A DNA stretch of 64,000 nt from Kutzneria kofuensis (GTDB lineage Bacteria; Actinomycetota; Actinomycetes; Mycobacteriales; Pseudonocardiaceae): the NCBI RefSeq assembly GCF_014203355.1, contig NZ_JACHIR010000001.1, forward strand, positions 2,110,038 through 2,174,037, given 5' to 3'. The notes below the pieces were generated by a model. That model saw nothing but the letters and a program-made list of their open reading frames with translations. It had not been told where the DNA came from and did not search any database. Numbering within the stretch: the first letter of the stretch is position 1; every line of letters starts with the position of its first letter. Shown here piece after piece: positions 52,940 through 61,637 of this stretch. Both the position numbers and the translations under genes were made by a program.

Positions 52940-52978
52940 GAGCGCCGATCCGGATCCCGAGGGTCCGGACCGGCGCTC
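52940..52978 (-). terminator. Hairpin after the second valyl-tRNA synthetase gene
   Basis: GAGCGCCG (52940-52947) pairs with CGGCGCTC (52971-52978). After a two-base mismatch CCGG pairs with CCGG (52950-52953 with 52965-52968). It starts 3 bases after the stop. Confidence 0.7.
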
Positions 52979-52981
52979 ACG

Positions 52982-55459
52982 TCACAGCTGGACCGCCACC
53001 TCCAGGTCGGCGCCCTCGACCTCGCGGTATCGCAACTCGCCGATCCGGCCGGCGGCCACGAGATCGTCGGCGAAGCCCCTGACCAGCGCCAACGTGGCGG
53101 GATCCGCGGTCAGCTCCACCGACGCCACGTCGGCGCGCATGGAGAGCTTGGCGGTGGACTTGGCCTTGCGGACGGCGGCGATGGCGGTGGAGGCGAGGTC
53201 CAGCGCGGTGGCGTCGCCGCCCCCGAGCGGGGTGGGCCACGGGGCGAGGTGCACGGAGCCGTCCTGCCACCAGGACCACACCTCCTCCGTCACATACGGC
53301 AGGTAGGGCGCGAAGAGCCGCAGCAGGGTGGACAGCCCGGTCCGCAGGGCGAGCCGGGCGGAGCCGGCGCCGTCGAGGCCGTAGGCCCGCTCCTTGACGA
53401 GTTCGAGGTAGTCGTCGCAGAACGTCCAGAAGAACCGCTCCACCCGTTCCAGCGCGGCGGTGTGCTCGAAGTCCTCCAGGGCCTTGGTCGCATCGTCCAC
53501 AACGGACGAGAGAGCGGCGATCATGGCCTGGTCCATCGGATGCGCGACACTGTCCGTTGAGGACGGTTCGTCGAAGGACAGCGCGAACCGACTGGCGTTG
53601 AGCAGCTTGGTGGCCAGCCGGCGGCCGATCTTCATCTGCTTCGGGTCGAACGCGGTGTCGGTGCCGGGCCGGCCGCACGCGGCCCAGTAGCGCACGCCGT
53701 CGGAACCGTGCTCGGTGAGCAGGTCGTCGGGCGTCACCACCTCACCCTTGGACTTGGACATCTTCTTCCGGTCGGGATCGAGGATCCAGCCGGAGATCAC
53801 CGCGTCCGACCACGGCAGGGCGTTTTCCTCGACGTGCGAGCGCAGCACCGAGTAGAACAGCCAGGTGCGGATGATCTCGTGGCTCTGCGGCCGCAGGTCC
53901 ATCGGATACGTCAGCGCGAACAGCTCGGGGTCGTGCTCCCAACCCGACACGATCAGCGGCGACATCGAGGATGCCATCCACGTGTCCATCACGTCGGGAT
54001 CACCGACGAAACCGCCGGGCACCCCGCGCTGCGACTCGTCGTAGCCGGGCGGAACCTGGCTCGACGGATCCACCGGCAGGGCGTCCTCGTCGGGCAGGAT
54101 CGGCTGCTCGTAACGAGGTTCGCCGTTGACGTCCAGCGGATACCAGACCGGGAACGGCACGCCGAAGAACCGCTGCCGGCTGACCAGCCAGTCGGAGTTG
54201 AGCCCCTTGGCCCAGTCGTCGTACCGGTTGCGCATCCACGCCGGGTGCCACGTCAGCTCGGATCCCCGGCGCAGCAACGCTTCCCGGTGCTCCAGGCTGC
54301 GCACGAACCACTGTCGGCTGGAGACGATCTCCAGCGGCTTGTCGCCCTTCTCGTAGAAGTTGACCGGACGGGTCGTCGGCCGCGGTTCCCCGATCAGGTC
54401 GCCGGATTCCCGCAGCAGCTCGACGATCCGCTTGCGCGCGCTGAACGACGTCAGCCCGGCGAGCTCGTCGTACGGCGACGCCGCCACCCCCTCGGGCGGC
54501 TCCGGCAGGAACCGGCCGTCGCGCCCGATCACCGTCCGGGTGGGCAACTTCAGCTCACGCCACCACCGCACGTCGGTCAGATCGCCGAAGGTGCAACACA
54601 TCGCGATCCCGGCGCCGCGCTCGGGCTCGGCGTCCGGATGCGTGAGCACCGGGATCCCCATGCCGAACAAGGGAGATCGCACGGTGGTGCCGACGAGATG
54701 CCGGTACCGCTCGTCGTCGGGATGCGCGATCAACGCCACGCACGCCGGCAACAGCTCCGGCCGGGTGGTCTCGATCTCCACCGGCCCGAAGGAGATCCGG
54801 TGCCACGCGCCGGCGTGGTCACGCGACTCCAGCTCCGCCTGCGCCACCGCGGTCTGGAACGTCACGTCCCACAGCGACGGCGCTTCCGACTGGTACGCCT
54901 GGCCTTCCCGCAACAGCCGAAGGAAACCCAGCTGGGCCACGCGTTGCGAATGGGCGCCGATGGTCGTGTACGTGAGCGACCAGTCGACGGACAGGCCGAG
55001 CCGGCGCCACAACGCCTCGAACGCCTTCTCGTCCTCGACGGTCATTCGTTGGCACAACTCGACGAAGTTGCGCCGCGAGATGCCGACCTGTTGCTTGCTG
55101 GAGGTCTCGGCCGGCACGTAGTCCGGGTCGTACGGCAGCGACGGGTCGCAGCGCACCCCGTAGCGCAGCTGCACACGCCGCTCGGTCGGCAGCCCGTTGT
55201 CGTCCCACCCCATCGGGTAGAACACGTGCTTGCCGCGCATCCGCTGGAACCGGGCTACGACGTCGGTGTGGGTGTAGCTGAAGACGTGGCCTACGTGCAG
55301 CGACCCGCTCACCGTCGGCGGCGGCGTGTCGATGGAAAACACCTCAGCACGGGAATCGGGCCGGTGGAAGCGGAACGTCTCGTCCCGCGACCACCGGCCC
55401 GACCACTTGTCCTCGATGCCCTCCATCGACGGGCGCTGCGGAATTCCGTCACCCGTCAT
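52982..55459 (-). CDS. Second valyl-tRNA synthetase, archaeal-like type
   Basis: 825-residue class I synthetase. HIGH-like HVGH (55-58), KMSKS intact at 566-570, zinc-free insertions, and an editing domain with VEIETTRPELLPACVALIAHPDDERY. Its editing-domain block ending GAGIAMCCTFGDLTDVRWW differs from the bacterial pattern of its neighbour and resembles archaeal ValRS. It lacks the C-terminal coiled coil of the bacterial enzyme. It starts 7 bases after the other valS. Catalytic motifs are complete, so it should be active. It may be a resistance copy or a condition-specific isoform. Naming as ValRS rests on overall pattern; IleRS and LeuRS fit less well. Confidence 0.88.
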   Translation of the reverse strand: MTGDGIPQRPSMEGIEDKWSGRWSRDETFRFHRPDSRAEVFSIDTPPPTVSGSLHVGHVFSYTHTDVVARFQRMRGKHVFYPMGWDDNGLPTERRVQLRYGVRCDPSLPYDPDYVPAETSSKQQVGISRRNFVELCQRMTVEDEKAFEALWRRLGLSVDWSLTYTTIGAHSQRVAQLGFLRLLREGQAYQSEAPSLWDVTFQTAVAQAELESRDHAGAWHRISFGPVEIETTRPELLPACVALIAHPDDERYRHLVGTTVRSPLFGMGIPVLTHPDAEPERGAGIAMCCTFGDLTDVRWWRELKLPTRTVIGRDGRFLPEPPEGVAASPYDELAGLTSFSARKRIVELLRESGDLIGEPRPTTRPVNFYEKGDKPLEIVSSRQWFVRSLEHREALLRRGSELTWHPAWMRNRYDDWAKGLNSDWLVSRQRFFGVPFPVWYPLDVNGEPRYEQPILPDEDALPVDPSSQVPPGYDESQRGVPGGFVGDPDVMDTWMASSMSPLIVSGWEHDPELFALTYPMDLRPQSHEIIRTWLFYSVLRSHVEENALPWSDAVISGWILDPDRKKMSKSKGEVVTPDDLLTEHGSDGVRYWAACGRPGTDTAFDPKQMKIGRRLATKLLNASRFALSFDEPSSTDSVAHPMDQAMIAALSSVVDDATKALEDFEHTAALERVERFFWTFCDDYLELVKERAYGLDGAGSARLALRTGLSTLLRLFAPYLPYVTEEVWSWWQDGSVHLAPWPTPLGGGDATALDLASTAIAAVRKAKSTAKLSMRADVASVELTADPATLALVRGFADDLVAAGRIGELRYREVEGADLEVAVQL

Positions 55460-55466
55460 GGAGAAA

Positions 55467-58088
55467 TCACCCTTCCGGCAGTGCGTCCAAGCGCGCGGTG
55501 ACCCGCGCGATGTCGGCGACGGCGGCCTCCCGGCGCGCCTTGATCTTGTCCACGACCGGCGCCGGAGCCTTGTCGACGAAAGCAGGATTGTTCAGCTTCC
55601 CGTCGCACTGGGCCAGCTCTTTTTCGGCCGCGGCGAGGTCCTTGGCCAGCCGCTTGCGCTCGGCGGCCACGTCGATCGTGCCGGAGGTGTCCAGCTCGAC
55701 CAGCACGCCGACGACCTCAAGCGAGGCGCTCGCGGTGAAGCCCTCGCCCGGCTCGTCCAGCCGCGCCAGCGAGCGGATCGACGCCAGGTGCCCGGCGATG
55801 TCGGCATCGTCCACACCGGACAGTCGGGATGGCACCCGCTGCCCCGGCTTCAGGCCCTGGTCGGCGCGGAACCGCCGGACCTCGGTGACCAGCCGCTGCA
55901 CGGTGTCGATGCGCCGCGCCGCCACCTCGTCGACCGCGTTCCCGGACGGCTTCGGCCACTCGGCGATCATCAGCGACTCGCCGCCGGTCAGCGAGGTCCA
56001 CAGCGTCTCGGTGATGAACGGGATCACCGGGTGCAGCAGCCGCAGCAGCGTGTCCAGCACGTGCCCGAGCACCGCCCGCGTCGCCTCGGCGCGCTCGCCG
56101 CCCTCGGCGATCTGGACCTTGGCCAGCTCCAGGTACCAGTCGCAGTACTCGTCCCAGGTGAAGTGGTACAGCGCCTCGCACAGCTTGGCGAACTCGTACC
56201 GCTCGAACAGCGTGTCCACTTCGGACACGACCTGGTCGGCGCGGTCCAGGATCCACCGGTCGGCGTCGGTCAGCTCGTCGCGGGCCGGCACCGGCCGGGC
56301 CGTGGTGGCGCCGTTGAGCAGCGCGAACCGGCTGGCGTTCCACAGCTTCGTGCAGAAGTTGCGGGAACCGCCGGCCCACTCCTCGGCCAGCGCCATGTCC
56401 GCGCCCGGGTTGGCCCCGCGGGCCAGGGTGAACCGGGCCGCGTCCGCGCCGAAGGTGTCCAGCCAGTTCAGCGGGTCGATCACGTTGCCGCGGGACTTGG
56501 ACATCTTCTTGCCGTTGGCGTCGCGGATCAGGCCGTGCAGGTACACGTGGTCGAACGGCTGCGCGCCGTCCATCGCGTACAGGCCGAACATCATCATCCG
56601 GGCGACCCAGAAGAACAGGATGTCGTAGCCGGTGGACAGCACCGTGGTCGGATAGAACTTGGCCAGGTCCGCGGTCTTGTCCGGCCAGCCGAGCGTCGAC
56701 ATCGGCCACAGGCCCGAGGAGAACCACGTGTCCAGGACGTCCTCGTCCTGGTGCCAGCCGTCGCCGGTGGGCGGCTGCTCGTCCGGGCCGACGCAGACGA
56801 TCTCGCCGTTCGGGCCGTACCAGACCGGGATCCGGTGGCCCCACCACAGCTGCCGCGAGATGCACCAGTCGTGCAGGTTGTCCACCCAGTCGAAGTAGCG
56901 CTTGGCCAGCTCCGGCGGGTGGATCGTGGTGCGGCCGTCGCGCACGGCGTCGCCGGCGGCCTTGGCCAGCGGGCCCACGTTGACGAACCACTGCAGCGAC
57001 AGCCGCGGCTCGACCACGGTGTCGCAACGCGAGCAGTGGCCGACCGAGTGCAGGTACGGCCGCTTCTCCGCGACGATCCGGCCCAGCTCGCGCAGCGCCG
57101 CCACGACCGCGGGCCGCGCCTCGAACCGGTCCAGCCCCTCGAACGGGCCGGCGGCCGTGATCACGCCGCGGGAATCCATGATCGTCATGGACGGCAGCGA
57201 GTGCCGCTGGCCGATCTCGAAGTCGTTCGGGTCGTGCGCCGGCGTCACCTTCACCGCGCCGGTGCCGAAGGACGGGTCGACGTGCTCGTCGGCGACGACC
57301 GGGATGCGGCGGCCGGTCAGCGGCAGCTCCACCTCGGTGCCGACCAGGTGCTTGTAGCGCTCGTCCTCCGGGTGCACCGCGACGGCGGTGTCACCGAGCA
57401 TGGTCTCGGCCCGGGTCGTGGCCACCACGATCGAGGCGTCGCCGTCGCCGTAGCGGATGGAGACCAGCTCGCCCTCGTCCTCGGAGTGCTCCACCTCGAT
57501 GTCCGACAGCGCGGTCAGGCAGCGCGGGCACCAGTTGATGATCCGCTCGGCCCGGTAGGCCAGGCCGTCGTCGAACAGCTTCTTGAACATCGTCTGCACG
57601 GCGCGCGAGAGCGGCTCGTCCATGGTGAAGCGCTCACGGCTCCAGTCCACGCTGTCGCCCAGCCGGCGCATCTGGTCGAGGATCTTGCCGCCGTACTCGG
57701 CCTTCCACTCCCAGACCCGCTCGACGAAGCGCTCCCGGCCCAGGTCGTGCCGGGACAGGCCCTCGCCGGCCAGCTGCCGCTCGACCACGTTCTGGGTGGC
57801 GATGCCGGCGTGGTCCATGCCCGGCAGCCACAGCGCCTCGTAGCCCTGCATCCGGCGGCGCCGGGTCAGCGCGTCCATCACCGTGTGGTTGAGGGCGTGG
57901 CCCATGTGCAGGCTGCCCGTGACGTTCGGCGGCGGCAGCACGATGCAGAACGCGGGCTTGTCGCTGGCCGGGTCCGCGCCGAAGTAGCCGTTGTCTACCC
58001 ACCGCTGGTACAGCCCCTGCTCTACCTCCGCCGGGTTCCAGGCGGACGGGAGGTCGGTGGTGTACTGCTGCGGAAGGGTCTCGGTCAC
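55467..58088 (-). CDS. valS: Valyl-tRNA synthetase, bacterial type
   Basis: 873 residues. [18 protein letters not shown] with HMGH at 61-64, editing domain [25 protein letters not shown] and [27 protein letters not shown] at 528-532, anticodon-binding region, and a C-terminal coiled coil ([35 protein letters not shown]). The housekeeping enzyme charging tRNA-Val. TAGACT ends 6 bases before the GTG, so the mRNA is predicted leaderless, and no T-box leader is present. First gene of a two-gene synthetase operon. Confidence 0.97.
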   Translation of the reverse strand: MTETLPQQYTTDLPSAWNPAEVEQGLYQRWVDNGYFGADPASDKPAFCIVLPPPNVTGSLHMGHALNHTVMDALTRRRRMQGYEALWLPGMDHAGIATQNVVERQLAGEGLSRHDLGRERFVERVWEWKAEYGGKILDQMRRLGDSVDWSRERFTMDEPLSRAVQTMFKKLFDDGLAYRAERIINWCPRCLTALSDIEVEHSEDEGELVSIRYGDGDASIVVATTRAETMLGDTAVAVHPEDERYKHLVGTEVELPLTGRRIPVVADEHVDPSFGTGAVKVTPAHDPNDFEIGQRHSLPSMTIMDSRGVITAAGPFEGLDRFEARPAVVAALRELGRIVAEKRPYLHSVGHCSRCDTVVEPRLSLQWFVNVGPLAKAAGDAVRDGRTTIHPPELAKRYFDWVDNLHDWCISRQLWWGHRIPVWYGPNGEIVCVGPDEQPPTGDGWHQDEDVLDTWFSSGLWPMSTLGWPDKTADLAKFYPTTVLSTGYDILFFWVARMMMFGLYAMDGAQPFDHVYLHGLIRDANGKKMSKSRGNVIDPLNWLDTFGADAARFTLARGANPGADMALAEEWAGGSRNFCTKLWNASRFALLNGATTARPVPARDELTDADRWILDRADQVVSEVDTLFERYEFAKLCEALYHFTWDEYCDWYLELAKVQIAEGGERAEATRAVLGHVLDTLLRLLHPVIPFITETLWTSLTGGESLMIAEWPKPSGNAVDEVAARRIDTVQRLVTEVRRFRADQGLKPGQRVPSRLSGVDDADIAGHLASIRSLARLDEPGEGFTASASLEVVGVLVELDTSGTIDVAAERKRLAKDLAAAEKELAQCDGKLNNPAFVDKAPAPVVDKIKARREAAVADIARVTARLDALPEG

Positions 58089-58094
58089 GCGAAG

Positions 58095-58100
58095 AGTCTA
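58095..58100 (-). promoter_or_regulatory. Leaderless valS promoter (TAGACT)
   Basis: TAGACT on the minus strand (58100-58095), then CTTCGC, then GTG. The layout is the same as at vapB. Confidence 0.7.
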
Positions 58101-58174
58101 CGGAGCCGCGACGGCACCCAACTAACGGGTGACATCGCCGTTGCTACAGTGGCCCCGCCGAAACGGGGGGAACC

Positions 58175-59089
58175 GTGGACGACATCGACAGCCATCCGGA
58201 TCTGACGGATGAGAAGTGGCAGCGCGCGGCCGAGAGGCGGGCCAGACGCGCGGTCCGCCGCTCCCGACCACGCAGGCCCGGCCCGCGGTTGAGCCGACTG
58301 CTCATCCCCGGTGTGCTCGTCCTGTTCTGCGGGGCGTTGATCGTGCTCTACCGGGTCGGCTCGGTCGAGCTGCCGGAATCGGCGCCGCCGGCCACCGCCG
58401 CGACGCCCACCACGGCCACTCCCGATCCGACCAAGGCCGAGACGTCCGGGCACGTGGACCTGGAGCGCCCGTTCGCCGCCACGCCCGCCGCCGACTGGCC
58501 GACCGCGGTCCCGGTGCCGGCCGCCAAGGCGACCGGTCGATTCACCGCCGCCGAGGTCACCGCCGCGTACCAGGCCGTGCAGCGCACCACCACCGAGGCT
58601 CGGCTGGACCCCGAGGTCATAGTCCACCACGACAACCAGCCATACCTGGCGACGCTGGCGCCCGGCATCAAGCTGCCCGACCCCGGCAGCCGCGTCACCA
58701 AGATCGCCGACGGCTACCAGCTGCTGCCGGTCCCGCCCAAGGTGTCCGGCGACATGACCAGTTCCGTCGACGAGCGGGGCGAACTGGTCGTGCACGCCAA
58801 CTTCGTCTACGCCTACGCGTTCCAGCCCCCTTCGCACCAGGCCCCGGCGACCCCGTGGGACATCGTGTCGGTGGTCCACGAGAACGCGGACTACCTGATC
58901 GTCGACGGCAAGCCGTGGCCGTCGACCGAGAAGTCGTACTTCTTCGCGATGAACTGCGACCTGACCCAGCAGGGGCTGCTGGCCCCGCAGTACTCCGGCC
59001 GCGGGACCACGCCGCGGCTCGACGCCGAGCAGCCGCAGGCCTACTACGACCCCGAGCACACCGTGGACGTGCCCAAGGACGGCTGCTGA
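58175..59089 (+). CDS. Single-span membrane protein of unknown function
   Basis: 304 residues: a charged Arg-rich cytoplasmic N terminus (about 1-42), one transmembrane helix (LLIPGVLVLFCGALIVLYRV, about 43-62), a Pro/Thr/Ala-rich linker, then an extracytoplasmic domain of about 200 residues. FTAAEVTAAYQAVQRTTTEARLDPEVI and NFVYAYAFQPP are features of that domain, and the protein ends in DGC. I do not recognise a family. GTG start with GGGGGG upstream and TACAGT (58145-58150) as the -10. Divergent from valS. Confidence 0.75.
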   Translation: MDDIDSHPDLTDEKWQRAAERRARRAVRRSRPRRPGPRLSRLLIPGVLVLFCGALIVLYRVGSVELPESAPPATAATPTTATPDPTKAETSGHVDLERPFAATPAADWPTAVPVPAAKATGRFTAAEVTAAYQAVQRTTTEARLDPEVIVHHDNQPYLATLAPGIKLPDPGSRVTKIADGYQLLPVPPKVSGDMTSSVDERGELVVHANFVYAYAFQPPSHQAPATPWDIVSVVHENADYLIVDGKPWPSTEKSYFFAMNCDLTQQGLLAPQYSGRGTTPRLDAEQPQAYYDPEHTVDVPKDGC

Positions 59090-59131
59090 CCCGCCTGGCC
59101 TCCCGTTTCCGCCAGGCGGACAATGGGGCCC

Positions 59132-61432
59132 ATGACGCGCAGGCCTCCGCAGCAGGACGTCGACGAGAGCAAGATCAAGGTCGGCGAGCCGAAAACGTAC
59201 GCGGCCGGGGTGAAGGGCGTGCTGGTGTCGCTCCAGCACGGCTGGGACCAGATGGGGGCCACCCGCAGCGTGCGCACCCTGCGCCTGCTCAACCAGCGTG
59301 AGGGCTTCGACTGCCCGGGCTGCGCGTGGCCGGAGGCGCAGGGGCACCGCAAGATGGCCGAGTTCTGCGAGAACGGCGCGAAGGCCGTCGCCGAGGAGGC
59401 CACCACCCGGCGGGTCGGGCCCGAGTTCTTCGCCGCGCACTCCGTCGCCGAACTGGGTGAGAAAACCGACTACTGGCTGGGCCAGCAGGGGCGGCTGACC
59501 GAGCCGATGGTGCTGCGCGAGGGCGCCACCCACTACGAGCCGATCTCGTGGGACGACGCGTTCACCCTGGTCGGCGGCGCGCTGCGGGGGCTGGCCGACC
59601 CGAACGAGGCGATCTTCTACACCTCCGGCCGCACCAGCAACGAGGCCGCGTTCTCCTACCAACTGCTGGCCCGCTCGCTGGGCACCAACAACCTGCCCGA
59701 CTGCTCGAACATGTGCCACGAGTCGTCCGGATCCGCGCTGATCCAGACCATCGGCATCGGCAAGGGCTCGGTGAGCCTGGCCGACGTCACCAACGCCGAC
59801 CTGCTGCTGGTCGTGGGCCAGAACCCCGGCACCAACCACCCGCGGATGCTGTCGGCCCTGGAGGAGGCCAAGGGCAACGGCGCCACCATCGTCGCCGTCA
59901 ACCCGCTGCCCGAGGCCGGGCTGATGCGGTTCAAGAACCCGCAGAACGTGCGCGGGGTCGTCGGCCGGGGCACGCCGCTGGCCGACGAGTTCTGCCAGAT
60001 CCGGCTCGGCGGGGACCTGGCGTTCTTCCGGGCCCTCGGGCATCTGGTGCTCGCCGCCGAGGACGCCGCGCCCGGCACGGTGCTGGACCGGGAGTTCATC
60101 GAGTCGTCCACGCACGGCTTCGAGGAGTGGGCGGCGGACATCCGTCAGCTCGACTGGGACGAGGTCGACACCGCGACCGGGTTGCCCCGGGAACAGATCG
60201 CCCACGTGGCGCGGCTGCTGGTGGAGTCCAAGCGGACGATCATCTGCTGGGCCATGGGGCTCACGCAGCACAAGCAGTCCGTGCCGACCATCCGTGAGCT
60301 CGTCAACGTCCTGCTGCTGCGCGGGATGATCGGCAAGCCCGGCTCCGGCGTGTGCCCGGTTCGTGGCCACTCCAACGTGCAGGGCGACCGCACCATGGGC
60401 ATCTACGAGAAGCCCGCCGAGAAGTTCCTGTCCGCCCTGGACGCCGAGTTCGGCATCACCTCGCCGCGTGCACACGGCTACGACACCGTCGAGGCCATTC
60501 AGGCCATGCGTGACGGCAAGGCCAAGGTTTTCTTCGCCGTCGGCGGCAACTTCGTGTCCGCCACGCCCGACACCGAGGTCACCGAGCGGGCCCTGCGAGC
60601 CATGGACCTCACCGTGCACGTGTCCACCAAGCTCAACCGTTCGCACGTCGTGCCCGGCCGGACCGCGCTCATCCTGCCCACTCTCGGCCGTACCGAGCGG
60701 GACGACCAGGCCGGTGGCACCCAGTTCGTGTCCGTCGAGGACTCCATGTCCGTCGTGCACCGCTCACGCGGCCGGCTCGCCCCCGCCAGCCCTCACCTGC
60801 TGTCCGAGGTCGCCATCGTCTCCCGGCTCGCCCGCGCCGTCTTCGGCGACTCGCACGCCGTTCCGTGGGCGGCCTTCGAGAACGACTACGACACCATCCG
60901 CGACCACATTTCCCGTGTCGTGCCTGGGTGTTCCGACTACAACTCGCGCGTCCGCCAGCCCGACGGCTTCGTCCTGCCCCATCCGCCCCGGGACTCCCGG
61001 TCCTTCCCCACCGCCACCGGGAAGGCCAACTTCACCGTCAACCCCGTGCAGGTCATCACCGTGCCCGCCGGCCGGCTCATCCTGCAGACGCTGCGTAGCC
61101 ACGACCAGTACAACACCACCATCTACGGCCTCGACGACCGCTACCGCGGCGTCCACGACGGCCGCCGGGTCGTGTTCGTCAACCCCGACGACCTGTCCGC
61201 GCTCGGCATCCCCGACGGGTCCATGGTGGACATGATCAGCGAATGGCCCTCCGGCGACGGCATCGAGGAACGCCGGGTGAAGCTGTTCCGCGTCATCGCC
61301 TACCCCACCCCCAGGGGCTGCGCGGCGGCCTACTTCCCCGAGGCGAACGCCTTGGTGCCGCTGGCTTCCACCGCCGAGACGTCCAACACCCCGACCTCCA
61401 AGGCCATCATCATCCGTCTCGAACGAAGCTGA
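59132..61432 (+). CDS. FdhF/YdeP-type molybdopterin oxidoreductase
   Basis: 766 residues of the formate dehydrogenase H-like YdeP family (Mo-bis-MGD enzymes). CPGCAWP (Cys61, Cys64) is at the N-terminal cluster-like region, SNMCHESSGSAL in the molybdenum domain, VGQNPGTNHPRM, GLTQHKQSVPTIRELVNVLLLRGMIGKPGSGVCPVRGHSNVQGDRTMGI and a C-terminal cofactor domain (YNTTIYGLDDRYRG). Typically [4Fe-4S]-containing. ATG at 59132 is favoured because GACAAT (59119-59124) is 7 bases upstream (leaderless); ATG 59123 is inside that box. FdhD and an oxalate/formate-type carrier follow in the neighbourhood, supporting a formate-related role, but the substrate is not proven. Confidence 0.92.
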   Translation: MTRRPPQQDVDESKIKVGEPKTYAAGVKGVLVSLQHGWDQMGATRSVRTLRLLNQREGFDCPGCAWPEAQGHRKMAEFCENGAKAVAEEATTRRVGPEFFAAHSVAELGEKTDYWLGQQGRLTEPMVLREGATHYEPISWDDAFTLVGGALRGLADPNEAIFYTSGRTSNEAAFSYQLLARSLGTNNLPDCSNMCHESSGSALIQTIGIGKGSVSLADVTNADLLLVVGQNPGTNHPRMLSALEEAKGNGATIVAVNPLPEAGLMRFKNPQNVRGVVGRGTPLADEFCQIRLGGDLAFFRALGHLVLAAEDAAPGTVLDREFIESSTHGFEEWAADIRQLDWDEVDTATGLPREQIAHVARLLVESKRTIICWAMGLTQHKQSVPTIRELVNVLLLRGMIGKPGSGVCPVRGHSNVQGDRTMGIYEKPAEKFLSALDAEFGITSPRAHGYDTVEAIQAMRDGKAKVFFAVGGNFVSATPDTEVTERALRAMDLTVHVSTKLNRSHVVPGRTALILPTLGRTERDDQAGGTQFVSVEDSMSVVHRSRGRLAPASPHLLSEVAIVSRLARAVFGDSHAVPWAAFENDYDTIRDHISRVVPGCSDYNSRVRQPDGFVLPHPPRDSRSFPTATGKANFTVNPVQVITVPAGRLILQTLRSHDQYNTTIYGLDDRYRGVHDGRRVVFVNPDDLSALGIPDGSMVDMISEWPSGDGIEERRVKLFRVIAYPTPRGCAAAYFPEANALVPLASTAETSNTPTSKAIIIRLERS

Positions 61433-61479
61433 CGGCCCCTCACCTGTCCGAGTTTGTTTCTCCCACCGTCCCCAACAGA

Positions 61480-61515
61480 CGAAGGGCCGGGGCGTCTCGA
61501 CGCCCCGGCCCTTCG
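61480..61515. terminator. Bidirectional terminator between the molybdoenzyme and MFS genes
   Basis: Perfect 15-bp stem: 61480-61494 (CGAAGGGCCGGGGCG) with 61501-61515, loop TCTCGA, between two convergent transcription units. Confidence 0.9.
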
Positions 61516-61529
61516 CACTGCTTGTGCTG

Positions 61530-61637
61530 TCAGCTCTGGAAGAGCTGCACCACCTTGACGATCAGCTGGTACAGGCCGTAGGCGAACGGCAGGCCGACCC
61601 ACAGCCAGGCGACCACCATGAGCGCGCCGCGGTTCAC
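61530..61637 (-). CDS. MFS transporter small subunit (35 residues, single span)
   Basis: A 35-residue protein that is almost wholly one membrane helix (GALMVVAWLWVGLPFAYGLYQ) with an amphipathic end (LIVKVVQLFQS). The WLWVGLPFAYGLYQL segment matches the small partner protein known to follow oxalate/formate-type MFS carriers in actinobacteria. Its GTG overlaps the carrier gene's stop (GTGA), so it is translationally coupled. Too short for ordinary gene finders but well supported. Its action, perhaps stabilising the carrier, is not known. Confidence 0.88.
   Translation of the reverse strand: MNRGALMVVAWLWVGLPFAYGLYQLIVKVVQLFQS

Noticed and set aside
55460-58174. T-box leader for the valS operon
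   Set aside because: The promoter lies 6 bases before the start codon, leaving no room for a leader, and no T-box sequence is present.
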